A DNA stretch of 64,000 nucleotides from GCA-2684655 sp045105235 (GTDB lineage: Bacteria; Planctomycetota; UBA1135; UBA2386). The notes beneath the pieces were generated by a model. It was not told the origin of the DNA. It saw only the letters and a program-made list of their open reading frames with translations, and did not search any database. The stretch covers positions 29,166-93,165 of the forward strand of contig JBGCDH010000021.1 in the NCBI GenBank assembly GCA_045105235.1, written 5' to 3'. A program made the translations under genes and the position numbers. This document shows positions 54,039-63,787 of this stretch, in pieces; position 1 is the stretch's first letter; each line of letters opens with the position of its first letter.

Positions 54039-57000
54039 ATGGACGATGACGCCTCACCGGTCGAGCTTCAGGTGCTCGAGCACATGCTCGCAGACTGCGA
54101 GCGCGACGGCTTGGCCCCCCTCGAACGCTACCTCGCAGCCCATCCAGGATATGAGAACATCGTCCGCAGATGCCATCAGAGCATCCTCACGCCGACGCCG
54201 GCCCCCGCAGAACCGCCGCAACGACTTGGCCCGTTCCTTCTGCATGAAGTCGCGGGGCGTGGTGGCCAAGGCGTCGTTTGGCGCGCGGAAGATCCGCGCC
54301 TCGGCCGCCAGGTGGCGCTCAAGGTTCTGTCCCCACAGTTCGCCTTCTTCGACGCTGCTACGCGCAGCACGATGCGCCGCAGATTCGAACGCGAGGCCAT
54401 TGCCGCCTCACGCGTGAACGCGCCAGGAATCTGCACAGTCTATGAGGTAGGCGAAAGCGACGATGTGCCATGGATCGCGATGCAATGGATCGATGGCTCT
54501 TCGCTGGACCGGGTGATCGGTGCGTGCAGCCGCCCCGGCACGCGACCCCACAGCCCATTCTGGCACGAGTCCATGGGCACGACGGAGAACTCATCATCGC
54601 CGCATCGCATTCGCGCAATCCTCGAGCTCTTTGTCAGCGCATCGCGGGCCGTGCACACGGCCCACGCAGCGGGCCTCGTGCATCGCGACCTGAAGCCGGG
54701 CAATATTATGTTGACGCCGCAGGGCACGGCCGTCGTTCTCGATTTCGGTCTTGCACTCAACGCCTCGCTGGACGACGCGACGTTGACCCTCAGCAACGAA
54801 CTTCTCGGGTCGCCAGCCTACATGGCACCGGAACAGATCGAAGGCGACCTCGATCGCATCGGCAAGCGCACGGATATCTACGCGCTCGGCGTGACGCTTT
54901 TCGAGTGCCTGTCGCGCCGTAGACCCTTCGAAGAACCCACCAGACACCGCCTGTTCGCGGCGATTCGCAGCGGCTATCGCCCTGATTTGCGCAAGCTCGT
55001 GCCGGCCGTCTCTCGCGACCTCTCGCGCGTCGTCGCGTGTGCAACCGACCCAGACCCGCAGCGCCGCTTTTCGTCAGCAGGTGCCCTAGCCGAAGACCTG
55101 CAGCGCATCCTCGACAACAAGCCCATCCGCGCGCGCACGCCAGGCCCTCTCGAGCAGTTGCGACGCACCGTTGGACAGCATCCCGTGACGGCAGCAGTCA
55201 CCATCATGCTGGCGCTGCTGCTCGTCATCGTCGTGCTCGTCACTACCTACGAGCGAGCCAAGGTAGACCTCGTCAATAAGCAGCTCGTCGCCCAGAATGC
55301 GCAGCTCGAACGAAGCGAAAAGGGCGCTCGATGGATGGCGTTCGTCGCCGGTATGCGCGCCGCAGGTGCACACTACGACAACAGCGAGTTCGACGAGGCT
55401 CGCCGGCAGCTAGAGCAGTGTCCCGAAGAGCACCGCGGATTCGCCTGGCGACAACTGTGGCTTGCCACAGACCAGGCCGACGCAGACCTCGGTCCGAGTT
55501 ATCGCTCGGCGGCGTCGCGCGACGGCGCAGTGATCGCCAATGCCATCGACGCCCTTACGGTGCAGATCCTCGACGGCAATACGGGACGAGAACTCGGCCA
55601 ACTGGCCCAGCTCCCCGAAAAACTCCGCAACATCGCACTCGACGGCACCGGTCAGCGGATCGCCGTCGGCACGGCAGAAGGCGCCTTGCTCGTCTACGAC
55701 CGGCCTTCCATGGAGCTCGTCAAGAGCATCCAAGCGGTGATCACTGCTGGCATCTGGCTCAGTCCGAACGGTCGTCATGCAGCACTCCGCGGCATCGACA
55801 ACAGCGCGATCATCGTAGATCTGCAAAGCAACGCGGTTCGTAGGATCCTGCCGAAAAAGCAGGCGTTCGACATTACCTTCGTCGACGACGCACACGTGGT
55901 TACGACCGGCACCAGCGAGGGCATTCGACTCTGGCACGTCGACGGCACCCTCGTGCGCACTTTCGGCGGACGAGGCATAGTTGCGGTCACCGCTTCGTAC
56001 GATGGCGGACTGATTGCCGCCGCAACCACGGACATCTTGGACGTCATGCGTGGCATCACGCTTTTTCGGTCCGATGGCGTAGCTGTCCATTCGTTCCGTT
56101 CGCCTCACCGTGGCGACATTGCCCACCTGGCCTTTCGCGCGGACGGCAACTTGCTGGTCAGCTCCGGCCTCGACCGCACCATGCACGTGTGGCGGATGCC
56201 ATATGGCCAACGGGTGCACACCATCCGCGGTCCGTGGATCGAGAACTCGTTCACCCCATGGGTGTCGGCCGACGGCAAATCCGTCATCGGCTCGAGCTGG
56301 CATCGGCTGATCCTCACAGGCTTGGTCAGCAACGTGGCAGTGCAGACGCTACCGCGGAGTTCGGCGGTCTCCATCGCCATGTCGAGCGATCCACAGAAGC
56401 TGCTGGTCGCCGATAGCGAGGGCATGATCCACGTCCACGACACGACAACCGGCCGGCCAATCCGGTCGGTGCGCGCCGCAGAGACTCGCTGTAGCTTGTC
56501 GGTCGCACCCCAGGGAAAGAGAGTCGCCGCTGGAACGGCAGACGGTGAGGTGCTCATCCTGGACGAGCAGCTCAAGCTTGTGGCACGCATACCCGGCACA
56601 CCGGACGAGAGCCCGCATTCGATGGCATTCGCCCCGGGGCACCACCAGACGTTCTTGCGCCTGACCCGCATGGGCAAACTGTTCCTGCACAGCTCCTCGG
56701 ACGGTTCCACAATCACGGCAACCACTTCCGATCTCAATGTGCGCGCCGCCGTCTTCGCACCTGACGGGGAACAGATCTTCGCGGGCATCGGACAGGAGGT
56801 CGTGGCTCTCGACCCGTCCGATCTGACGCTCCGGAAGACTCTGTTTCGTCCCGGCAACGGGATGTCGCCAGACCTAATCCGTGTGTCGCCCAACGGCCGC
56901 TGGCTGGCCGCCACGTCCTCGAGCTTCTCCAATCCGATCGGCCTCTGGGACCTCACGACAGGCACGCTGCACCGTCGTTTTCGAAAGCACGACGGTGTGG

Positions 57001-57794
57001 TCCGGGATCTCCAATTCACCCGCGACAGCTCCCGGATCGCAGCTTGCTGGGACTACGGTTCGATGCGATACAACCAGCGCGGCACGCTGCGGATTTGGCA
57101 CGCGGCAACAGGCGAGCTGCTGTCGGTTGGCCGAGACTTTCCGCAAATACGGGCGCTGGAATTCGATCCGAAAGGAGATCGACTGTGGCTCCTGGGCTTT
57201 CTCCCAACGGGGCTTGAAGGACGCAGGGCACGGCCCCATCAACTTGCCGACCGACGCCACAAAATCGAGTTCTGGCCCCCGGCCGTGCGGGTGTTCACAG
57301 AACGCCTCGGCCGAAACGAGCCATTCGCGCTCGCAGAGCTCCTTGAGAAGCCGCTGCCAGCCGAGCTACGCGACGAGGTCGCGCTTTTCGTAGACCGTTC
57401 ATTGACCACGAGGGGCGGCATACTTTTCGTTCGGCAGTTCCTCATCCGCACCGAGCGCTCCGACGACGACGCTTGGGTCGAGAAGTGGTGCCAGCGGGTA
57501 GCTCGCAAAGAACCGGACAACCGAGCCCTGCAGGCAACGCACGCGCTCGCACTGTTGCGCATGGGGCAGGCCGGTGCCGCCATCGACGAGATCCAGCAGG
57601 CGCTGGCTCCTGATCAGGACACACCTGATGAGCTGGCGTTCGCGAGCGCCGTATCGGCGCTCATCGAGATTGCGCGCGACCATAGAGCAGCCGCACTTGC
57701 CGCACTTGCCCGCGCGCGCACGGCCCCTCCCGAAGCGCTGACACCGCTTACCGCGGCACTCGTGGAAGAAGCCATAGCCGCGCTGGGACGCTGA
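54039..57794 (+). CDS. Ser/Thr protein kinase with membrane helix and WD40 propeller
   Basis: A 1251-residue protein. The kinase domain (about 62-345) has an intact ATP site (GRGGQGVVW, VALKVL), catalytic loop H-R-D-L-K-P-G-N (about 215) and D-F-G-L-A. A membrane helix (about 385-405, VTIMLALLLVIVVLVTTY) is followed by a WD40-type propeller (about 450-1050; VHVWRM-type blade ends such as RTMHVWRMPYG) and a TPR-like C-terminus (WCQRVARKEPDNRALQATHALALLRMGQAGAAIDEI). The kinase faces the cytoplasm, the propeller the outside. The adjacent ECF sigma factor is the natural candidate target. Confidence 0.93.
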   Translation: MDDDASPVELQVLEHMLADCERDGLAPLERYLAAHPGYENIVRRCHQSILTPTPAPAEPPQRLGPFLLHEVAGRGGQGVVWRAEDPRLGRQVALKVLSPQFAFFDAATRSTMRRRFEREAIAASRVNAPGICTVYEVGESDDVPWIAMQWIDGSSLDRVIGACSRPGTRPHSPFWHESMGTTENSSSPHRIRAILELFVSASRAVHTAHAAGLVHRDLKPGNIMLTPQGTAVVLDFGLALNASLDDATLTLSNELLGSPAYMAPEQIEGDLDRIGKRTDIYALGVTLFECLSRRRPFEEPTRHRLFAAIRSGYRPDLRKLVPAVSRDLSRVVACATDPDPQRRFSSAGALAEDLQRILDNKPIRARTPGPLEQLRRTVGQHPVTAAVTIMLALLLVIVVLVTTYERAKVDLVNKQLVAQNAQLERSEKGARWMAFVAGMRAAGAHYDNSEFDEARRQLEQCPEEHRGFAWRQLWLATDQADADLGPSYRSAASRDGAVIANAIDALTVQILDGNTGRELGQLAQLPEKLRNIALDGTGQRIAVGTAEGALLVYDRPSMELVKSIQAVITAGIWLSPNGRHAALRGIDNSAIIVDLQSNAVRRILPKKQAFDITFVDDAHVVTTGTSEGIRLWHVDGTLVRTFGGRGIVAVTASYDGGLIAAATTDILDVMRGITLFRSDGVAVHSFRSPHRGDIAHLAFRADGNLLVSSGLDRTMHVWRMPYGQRVHTIRGPWIENSFTPWVSADGKSVIGSSWHRLILTGLVSNVAVQTLPRSSAVSIAMSSDPQKLLVADSEGMIHVHDTTTGRPIRSVRAAETRCSLSVAPQGKRVAAGTADGEVLILDEQLKLVARIPGTPDESPHSMAFAPGHHQTFLRLTRMGKLFLHSSSDGSTITATTSDLNVRAAVFAPDGEQIFAGIGQEVVALDPSDLTLRKTLFRPGNGMSPDLIRVSPNGRWLAATSSSFSNPIGLWDLTTGTLHRRFRKHDGVVRDLQFTRDSSRIAACWDYGSMRYNQRGTLRIWHAATGELLSVGRDFPQIRALEFDPKGDRLWLLGFLPTGLEGRRARPHQLADRRHKIEFWPPAVRVFTERLGRNEPFALAELLEKPLPAELRDEVALFVDRSLTTRGGILFVRQFLIRTERSDDDAWVEKWCQRVARKEPDNRALQATHALALLRMGQAGAAIDEIQQALAPDQDTPDELAFASAVSALIEIARDHRAAALAALARARTAPPEALTPLTAALVEEAIAALGR

Positions 57795-57826
57795 AGAAGC
57801 ACCAAAGCAAGCCGCGCGACGGGCGA

Positions 57827-59596
57827 TCAGATTTCACTCAGCGCCAGCTCCACTAGGGCTGCCAATCTCTCTGGATAGCCGTTGGTCGCACCCGTGAACT
57901 GCGCCATGACGCGGCCCGCGCTGTCAATGACAACATGCAGGGGCATGGAAGACAGGTCGAACGACTCTTGCAACGCATACCCCTCGGTGATCAGCCGATA
58001 GGCAAACGGCTGTTCCTCAACGTAGGTCGCGACAGCCGCCGGGCTGTCCATCGAGACGGCCAAAAACTCAACGGGCTTGCCCTTGAAGGCCTCGACGACC
58101 TTGTTCAAGAATGGGATTTCCTTCTTACAGGGCTGACAACCCAGGCTCCAGAAATTGAGCACGGTCACTCGGCCCTGCAAAGAATCCGACCGGACGACCT
58201 CGCCATCGATGTCCGTGCACTCGAAGTCCGGCACTTTGGGCCGGTCGCGCGCCGCGCGACGCGTGGCGAGCTGCGCGCCGAGATCGGCTTCAAAGCCATC
58301 GTCACTGCCATTCGCAGCTTCCCAGATCCGGCGCAGGGCTGCCTTCGCCTTGGTCGAGCCCCCGGCGAGCGCCTGGAGCCAGCAATCACGGGCGCGATCT
58401 GTATTGCGCAGCTCCTCCCACACATCGGCCTCACACTCGTAGCCGACTACGTCCCTGCCCGCGCTGGAGGAGTATGCCTTGGCGTAGCCGATCGCCAGCA
58501 CCGCATCGCCGCGGCGCTGCGCAAGCTTTGCGGCCACGATGAAGCACCATGGCATGTAGACATCTTCGAGCCCCTGCGTCTCGAGGCTCGCGATCCGTGC
58601 GTCCCCCTTCAGGAAGCCGTTGAGCGCCTTGCGCGCAGCGTCGCCCCCCCTCTTCGGTTCACAGTCACGCGCGAGGCTCGACGCAGCCAGAATGGCGGCT
58701 GGCAGTGGGTTTCGCGGTTCTTCAGCGGACCAGGCAGCAACAAGGTTTTTCACAGCGTCAAATGAGAGGCGTGGCCATTGGTTGTAGAGCTGGTCCCTGA
58801 CGAGGTGGCTCTCCGGATGTTCGGTCATCACGTCCCGAACGGCCGTCATGACCTGTTCGCGAGCTGCCGCGGTTCCTACGCCAGCCCTAGAAAAGTAGGA
58901 GTAGTCGCTCACCGCCTGGGCCGTTGCCAAGTGAGTTGGGGCTTCGCGTAGTGCCGCGAGCAATGCTGTTCGTGCAGACGCTTCGTCGTCGCACATCAGG
59001 TGCAGGTAGACGCGGGCCAGCAGTGCGTCGGGCGTGCGGCTGTTGCCAACCGTCTCGAGATCGGCTCGCACCTCATCCAGGGTGTATTTCCCTCGGCGCA
59101 ACAGTCGGCTGTAGGCCCACTTCGTTCGCAAGGCCCAAAAGCTATCTGGATAGCTCTCTAGCTCCTCTGCGAGCACTTCGAGGCAACGCGAACGTTGTGC
59201 GAAGGCGCCGTGTACTCGTGCTCCACGGACCGGTTTGCCGTCGTCGCCCCAAACCATGCGCTGGATTGCAGCGCCTGGATCCACGGCCCAACGGGTGGCG
59301 AAGGAGCTCTTCAGATAGCTGGCATCGTCAGGAATCTGGCACGCCGCTTCGAACTTGCCGTCTTCTGCGGGCTGCAACGGAACCGCTCGGTTGATCTTCC
59401 CCGACGCTGTCACGATCTGAACCGTGGCGAAGATCCCGTCCTCGCCGGACAAGCTCGCATCCTTGTGGCCCGCGTCATAACTCAGCACCACCTTGCCACC
59501 GGAGCTTGGCCGCACCGGATCGACGCTGCTGACCTGTGCTACGGCAAGCACGGAAAAATGGAGCAGTGCTCCCAACGTAAAAATGGCCTTGTGCAT
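57827..59596 (-). CDS. Secreted TPR-thioredoxin (TlpA/ResA-like) protein
   Basis: A 589-residue exported protein. The signal peptide starts at MHKAIFTLGALLHFSVLAVAQ (ATG 59596; an ATG at 59626 is an alternative). Residues about 30-110 form a beta-sandwich-like domain, about 150-440 are TPR helices, and about 450-589 are a TlpA-type thioredoxin with L-G-C-Q-P-C-K-K-E as its active site and the following cis-Pro segment S-M-P-L-H. It would work as a periplasmic thiol-disulfide exchange protein or redox sensor. Gene order gives no partner. Confidence 0.85.
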   Translation of the reverse strand: MHKAIFTLGALLHFSVLAVAQVSSVDPVRPSSGGKVVLSYDAGHKDASLSGEDGIFATVQIVTASGKINRAVPLQPAEDGKFEAACQIPDDASYLKSSFATRWAVDPGAAIQRMVWGDDGKPVRGARVHGAFAQRSRCLEVLAEELESYPDSFWALRTKWAYSRLLRRGKYTLDEVRADLETVGNSRTPDALLARVYLHLMCDDEASARTALLAALREAPTHLATAQAVSDYSYFSRAGVGTAAAREQVMTAVRDVMTEHPESHLVRDQLYNQWPRLSFDAVKNLVAAWSAEEPRNPLPAAILAASSLARDCEPKRGGDAARKALNGFLKGDARIASLETQGLEDVYMPWCFIVAAKLAQRRGDAVLAIGYAKAYSSSAGRDVVGYECEADVWEELRNTDRARDCWLQALAGGSTKAKAALRRIWEAANGSDDGFEADLGAQLATRRAARDRPKVPDFECTDIDGEVVRSDSLQGRVTVLNFWSLGCQPCKKEIPFLNKVVEAFKGKPVEFLAVSMDSPAAVATYVEEQPFAYRLITEGYALQESFDLSSMPLHVVIDSAGRVMAQFTGATNGYPERLAALVELALSEI

Positions 59597-59940
59597 CGCG
59601 TGCAAGGACGTTCGCCAAGCAGCCATCCGTCCTACATTCTCCGCGTGCTGCTACAAGCAGGCAAACAACCGGCCCCCTCCCGTTGCAGGTAGCAATCCCA
59701 CCCGGGTCGATGGCCGTATCCAGACAGGCGCACCACGCCCCGCACGCTACGGCTAGCGTGCAGAAACCGGCAGACAACAGCTGACACTCGTGGGCCATCG
59801 CCGACTTCGAAATGGCCCATTCGGTTGCAAACCGGCGAGGTCAACCTTTCGAGAAGTTCGCCGCCTCGATTCGCCTACGATCGCCAAGGAAAATGCGTGG
59901 CCACTCCTCGACACGGCCGCAACCCGCTTCTGCCCAGAAC

Positions 59941-60900
59941 ATGAATCGACTGGCTTCAACGCTGTGGATTTTGGCTCCATCCCTCCTAACACCCGCAACG
60001 CTTTCCGCGCAGCGCCGAGAGGCGACGATGGAATTCCAAAAGAGAGCAACCACGATCACCTACGGCGCCGTTGAGATCGGCAAGCATACGCTTTCCGATT
60101 TCCCGGTTGATGCCACCTGGCGGCTGGGCAAGGACCAAGCCAGCACGTGGCGCGCCGAAATGCCGGTCGTAGTCGGCGAACGCATCCTCGCACCAGGCAC
60201 CTATCGCATCCAGATGAGACGCATCGACAAGGAACGTTGCGCCATCCAGATCGATGGCAGTGCTCTGGCGCTGGGCGATGGCGACGAACTGGGTTTGATC
60301 GGCGCACGAACCGAAGCGAAGCGAGCCGCGAAGAAGCTGACGATGCAGTGGCGCGCTGGCCGTATCGAGAAGTTCACAACGGTTCGCGGCAAGACCCTAC
60401 CAGCACGACAGGAGGCAGAAATGACCATCCGGTTCGGAGCCTCTGCCTGGACCGGCGCGGTGTCGCTGCTCGGCGGCGAAGACAGGAAGGTCGGCAACTG
60501 CCAACTGACGATCTTCGCCGTGCCGGTCAAGCTGCTCCAACGTCACCGCAAACAGCCGATCCCCATCGCCACCGTCACCACCGGCAGGGGCAAGAGGCTG
60601 CAAGAACTGCAAATCGTGCTGGAAGCCGGCAATGCTGTGGTGCGCCCATGGATGCAGGCGCCAACAGAAGAGAATGGGTTCGGCGACGTTGCCGCGCCCG
60701 ATGCGGCGAGCACGACGTCCAGAATCGTCGAGTGGTCTGCTGCTCCCTCAGCAAGGAACGGCGGGGTGCTACGACTGCTTGGCGCCACGCTCGAAGCGCG
60801 GCAGATGAAGGTTTCGTTGATTTGCGGCAAGCAGCTCATGAAGACAACATTCGTACTCCCCGAAACCTTCGGCAAGGCGACGGGCGCGAAAGTCCGCTAG
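59941..60900 (+). CDS. Secreted protein of unknown function
   Basis: A 319-residue exported protein with signal peptide (TLWILAPSLLTPATLSAQ). The mature part is beta-rich and has the segment G-E-R-I-L-A-P-G-T-Y-R-I-Q-M-R-R seen in DUF2911-like proteins; the assignment is not certain. No catalytic motif is seen. The ATG at 59941 is chosen because it opens the signal peptide; the frame upstream is open but uncharacteristic. Confidence 0.65.
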   Translation: MNRLASTLWILAPSLLTPATLSAQRREATMEFQKRATTITYGAVEIGKHTLSDFPVDATWRLGKDQASTWRAEMPVVVGERILAPGTYRIQMRRIDKERCAIQIDGSALALGDGDELGLIGARTEAKRAAKKLTMQWRAGRIEKFTTVRGKTLPARQEAEMTIRFGASAWTGAVSLLGGEDRKVGNCQLTIFAVPVKLLQRHRKQPIPIATVTTGRGKRLQELQIVLEAGNAVVRPWMQAPTEENGFGDVAAPDAASTTSRIVEWSAAPSARNGGVLRLLGATLEARQMKVSLICGKQLMKTTFVLPETFGKATGAKVR

Positions 60901-60939
60901 CAATCCACCAGCGAACTTCCTCGACGAGCATTCCGACGT

Positions 60940-61226
60940 CTGGTCTTCGATGTTGGGAGCGTTCGTCGAGAACTCCCTGTTCAGGATGTGCTCGGCGACT
61001 GCGTCGGATTCGTCACGGACAGTCGACGTGCATCGACGGCGCGGAAGGCGCGCCACGATGCCGTTCTCACGCATAATGATCTCGACACGTTTGTGGCCAA
61101 CAACTTCGCCGCACGCGACCAGCTCGCGATGAATGCGGCTTTGGCTACGTTGCCCAGATCCTTGGCAAGGCGCACTGCTTGCGCCTTCTGCTCTGCTGTG
61201 ACGATTCGTCGCTTCCGTTTGGACAT
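60940..61226 (-). mobile_element. Relic of an IS3-family insertion sequence
   Basis: The minus strand begins with the start of an OrfA transposase (M-S-K-R-K-R-R-I-V-T-A-E-Q-K-A-Q-A-V-R-L-A at 61226 downward). After about 30 codons the frame changes and the sequence reads as internal OrfB: H-R-E-L-V-A-C-G-E-V-V-G-H-K-R-V-E-I-I-M-R-E-N-G-I, then A-E-H-I-L-N-R-E-F with T-N-A-P-N. The middle of OrfA and the DDE part of OrfB are missing, so it cannot move. It is surrounded by 60901-61424, a gap holding nothing else recognised. Confidence 0.8.
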
Positions 61227-61424
61227 CTGATTCCTCTTGGGCACCAGTGTTCCCGTTCGGGCCCTGTCCACCAAACCGGGGAAGGTCAAGCAGTTGTTCG
61301 GACCGCTAGCGGCACATGATGACGAGGAAGCGGCTGCCGTAGCGCAAGTCTCGCGCAGGTAGCGGGGCGATCCATCGGTTCGCGATGGCGAGGTGTCTCG
61401 CTGCAGTGGCAGCAGCGTGGCAGT

Positions 61425-62285
61425 TCACGTCATCGTTGCCCAGAAGGCGTCGCCTGCGGGCTCCATCGGGCGATCTGCGAAGCGCATCAGGGCGACACGA
61501 CGGGAGACGGTTGGGGCAACCAGTGGGCGCTTGGTGGTGTCCGCTGAGCTGACCGAGTGCTCTGGGAGGAAGGCGAAGCCGAGACCAGCCCGTACCAGGC
61601 ACTCGATCCACGCTTCGCGGTTGGTGCGATAGGCGGCATAGAGCTGCACGTTCTGTTGCTCGCAAACCTGGTTGAGCTGCTCTCTCAGCTCGCATCCGAG
61701 GCGATCGATATATCGTTCGCCGGAGAGATCGGCCAGGGCGATCGATTCGCGCGCAGCGAGTCGGTGATTGGGCGGTAGCACCACGACGTAGGGCTCTTCG
61801 TACAAGTCTTGCACGGTGGCCCAAGCGGGCTCGGACCCGTCGGCGTTGGCGAGCACTACGTCGAGTTCGGCTTCTTCCAGCCTCGCAAGAAGCTCCGCGC
61901 GCGGCGCCATCTCGAGTTCAAACTCCACCTCGGGTGCTTGAGAGCGAAACTGCTCCAGCTGCACGGCAACGCGGTTGGGGCCTAGGGTCTCGAGGATGCC
62001 AAGTCGTAGGGGGACCCGCTTGAGCAGCCGATGATCGCGCGCAATGTCCTCGACCCGGCCGATCTGTTCGATCATCTCCTCGAACCGGGGCCGCACCGAG
62101 TGGCCCAGAGTCGTGAGTTTTGCTCCTGCGCGTTCCCGTACGAACAGCGGTCCACACAGTTCCTGTTCGAGCTTCTTGATCGCAGATGTCAGCGCCGGCT
62201 GTGAGACGTAGCAGCGCTCTGCGGCGCGGGTGAAGTTTTTGGTGTCGCACACCGCCAGGAAATACCGGACCTGCTGCAGTTCCAT
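61425..62285 (-). CDS. LysR-family transcriptional regulator
   Basis: A 286-residue LysR regulator. The N-terminal winged helix-turn-helix is typical (MELQQVRYFLAV, F-T-R-A-A-E-R-C-Y-V-S-Q-P-A-L-T-S-A-I-K-K-L-E). The effector domain follows (about 90-286; L-R-L-G-I-L-E-T-L-G-P). It is divergent from the ABM-like lipoprotein gene, and regulators of this family often control the divergent neighbour and themselves. The ATG lies 8 nt after TAGTAT, giving a leaderless candidate. Confidence 0.93.
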   Translation of the reverse strand: MELQQVRYFLAVCDTKNFTRAAERCYVSQPALTSAIKKLEQELCGPLFVRERAGAKLTTLGHSVRPRFEEMIEQIGRVEDIARDHRLLKRVPLRLGILETLGPNRVAVQLEQFRSQAPEVEFELEMAPRAELLARLEEAELDVVLANADGSEPAWATVQDLYEEPYVVVLPPNHRLAARESIALADLSGERYIDRLGCELREQLNQVCEQQNVQLYAAYRTNREAWIECLVRAGLGFAFLPEHSVSSADTTKRPLVAPTVSRRVALMRFADRPMEPAGDAFWATMT

Positions 62286-62293
62286 TGCGGCGA

Positions 62294-62302
62294 ATACTAG
62301 CC
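62294..62302 (-). promoter_or_regulatory. Candidate -10 box (GGC-TAGTAT) 8 nt before the LysR ATG
   Basis: On the minus strand GGCTAGTAT, 8 nt, ATG at 62285; it shares the GC-TAnnnT pattern. It lies in the 170-bp divergent region. Confidence 0.4.
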
Positions 62303-62455
62303 CTCTGGCGTGAAGCCGATCCAGCGGAAGCCATCGACTGTACTTATGGGGCCATCAGGCATCGGTATTGGGCAAACGTGTCGCAACGGGCCAAGTTGCC
62401 TCGGCCTCGAGCGGGCGCGGGCTCTATCGACGGCAGTTCCAAATCGACAGACACG

Positions 62456-63238
62456 ATGAACATCAGCCCTATGCGGATTCCGACCACTTTGATCGCTCTT
62501 GCTCTCGCTGGCTGCCGCGCGCACCCAGAGGCAAGCAACAAGCCACCGCAGCGATCGACTCCAGCGACCCAGAGCCAAACCATGACCACCAAGAGCAACT
62601 TCCTCTCTTTCCAAGCCGCCCCGTCCCAGTCGGATGCACTGGCAGAGTTTTTGTCCGGCGGCGCTCGCCTGGTTGCGGAAACGGAGCCCGGCACGGATTG
62701 CTGGTGGGCTCTGCGCAGCAAATCGGATGCGAGGGCCCTGGCGATCTTCGACCTTTTCCACGGGGTGGAGGGGCGTGCCGCTCACTTTGGCGGCAAAGTG
62801 GCGGCGGCGCTCGAGCAGAGCGCCCCGAATCTTGTCGATGGCGGCTGGCCAGCGGTTCTTGCCGGCAATCACAACCTCGCGGTGGTTGCGGCCCATCGGC
62901 CGCCCATCAGTGCCGAGGTTCGCGAAGCAACCGCCATCGTTCTCGATGCTGCCGCGGGGCAGGAACGGGCTCTTGAGGAGTTCTTGTGTGACGGGTGCAA
63001 GGTGGTCGCTCAGACCGAACCCAAAACCCTGTATTGGTATGCGCTGCGATCTGAAGATCAGCCCGGCCGGTTCTTGATCGTGGACTTCTTTTTCGACGAG
63101 TCGGGGCGAGCGGCACACTTTGGTGGCCAGGTCGCAGCGGCGCTGAAGGACCGGGCCGAGCAGCTCGTCGCAGGCGGTTGGGAAGCGGGTGTTCTTGCGA
63201 ACGTAGTGCACTACGACGTCGTCGCCAGTGCGCGATGA
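62456..63238 (+). CDS. Lipoprotein with two tandem ABM-like (ferredoxin-like) domains
   Basis: A 260-residue exported lipoprotein: L-A-L-A-G-C with Cys20 at the lipobox. Two similar domains follow (about 45-150 and 155-260): ...LAEFLSGGARLVAETEPGT..WALRS...IFDLF...EGRAAHFGGKVAAALEQ and ...LEEFLCDGCKVVAQTEPKT..YALRSED..IVDFFFDESGRAAHFGGQVAAAL. This is the antibiotic biosynthesis monooxygenase (ABM)/YgiN-like fold, usually a dimer; here one chain may make both halves. The function may be quinol or small-molecule oxidation. Divergent LysR regulator. Confidence 0.78.
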   Translation: MNISPMRIPTTLIALALAGCRAHPEASNKPPQRSTPATQSQTMTTKSNFLSFQAAPSQSDALAEFLSGGARLVAETEPGTDCWWALRSKSDARALAIFDLFHGVEGRAAHFGGKVAAALEQSAPNLVDGGWPAVLAGNHNLAVVAAHRPPISAEVREATAIVLDAAAGQERALEEFLCDGCKVVAQTEPKTLYWYALRSEDQPGRFLIVDFFFDESGRAAHFGGQVAAALKDRAEQLVAGGWEAGVLANVVHYDVVASAR

Positions 63239-63371
63239 CGAGGCGCCCGGCCTTGCGGGCCCAGCCTCCCGTCACCAGCCACAAGAATCGTGGTTCCGCT
63301 TGGCGGTATGGCGGAGGCCTCGTGCTCGCACATCTCGCGACTGTCGAGTTGGCGCCGGCGGCCTCGCTTGC

Positions 63372-63377
63372 TAGAAC
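63372..63377 (+). promoter_or_regulatory. Candidate -10 box (GC-TAGAAC) 6 nt before the ATG
   Basis: TGCTAGAAC, 6 nt, ATG at 63384; nearly the same layout as before the sulfatase at 432, with a less ideal last base. Confidence 0.3.
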
Positions 63378-63383
63378 GCCTGC

Positions 63384-63689
63384 ATGGTCCTGCGATCCAT
63401 GGGGAAGTTTGTGCCTGTTGCCGTCTCCGTGGCGGTGTCGGGATGGCTGCTGGCAGCGCGTGTCCCTTGCCAGCAGGGCGAGCCGCAGCTCAGCTTCGAA
63501 CAGGCCGAAGCGAAGTACCGCGCGTTGCGCTCCCGCCCGTCGCTGCAGCGTCGACTCGAGGGGCGTCGGCTGCTGGCCAAGACGGGTGACGAGCGTGCGT
63601 TCGCCTTGCTGCAGCGCGACTACGCGAAGCCCGAGGATCCGGACGTGTTCGTGCGTTCGGTCTTCGTCACCATGCTTGCCGGGACATAG
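63384..63689 (+). pseudogene. N-terminal fragment of a secreted HEAT-like protein, cut short
   Basis: A 101-residue frame with a signal peptide (VAVSVAVSGWLLAARVPCQQG) and the start of helical repeats (LQRRLEGRRLLAKTGDERAFALLQRDYAKPEDPDVFVRSVFVTMLAG) ending abruptly. Proteins of this kind usually continue through many repeats. The stop falls right where a foreign element begins (IS91-type transposase at 63788), with a hairpin GGGC-ATTTC-GCCC and a C-run between, so the gene was probably truncated by insertion or rearrangement. Confidence 0.55.
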
Positions 63690-63787
63690 GAGAAACAAGC
63701 AGCGGAGGGCATTTCGCCCGCCCCCCCCCACACCTTAGGCAGACCGCTCCCCCACAGCGACCCGGCAGCCACCATCACGCGCGCCGA

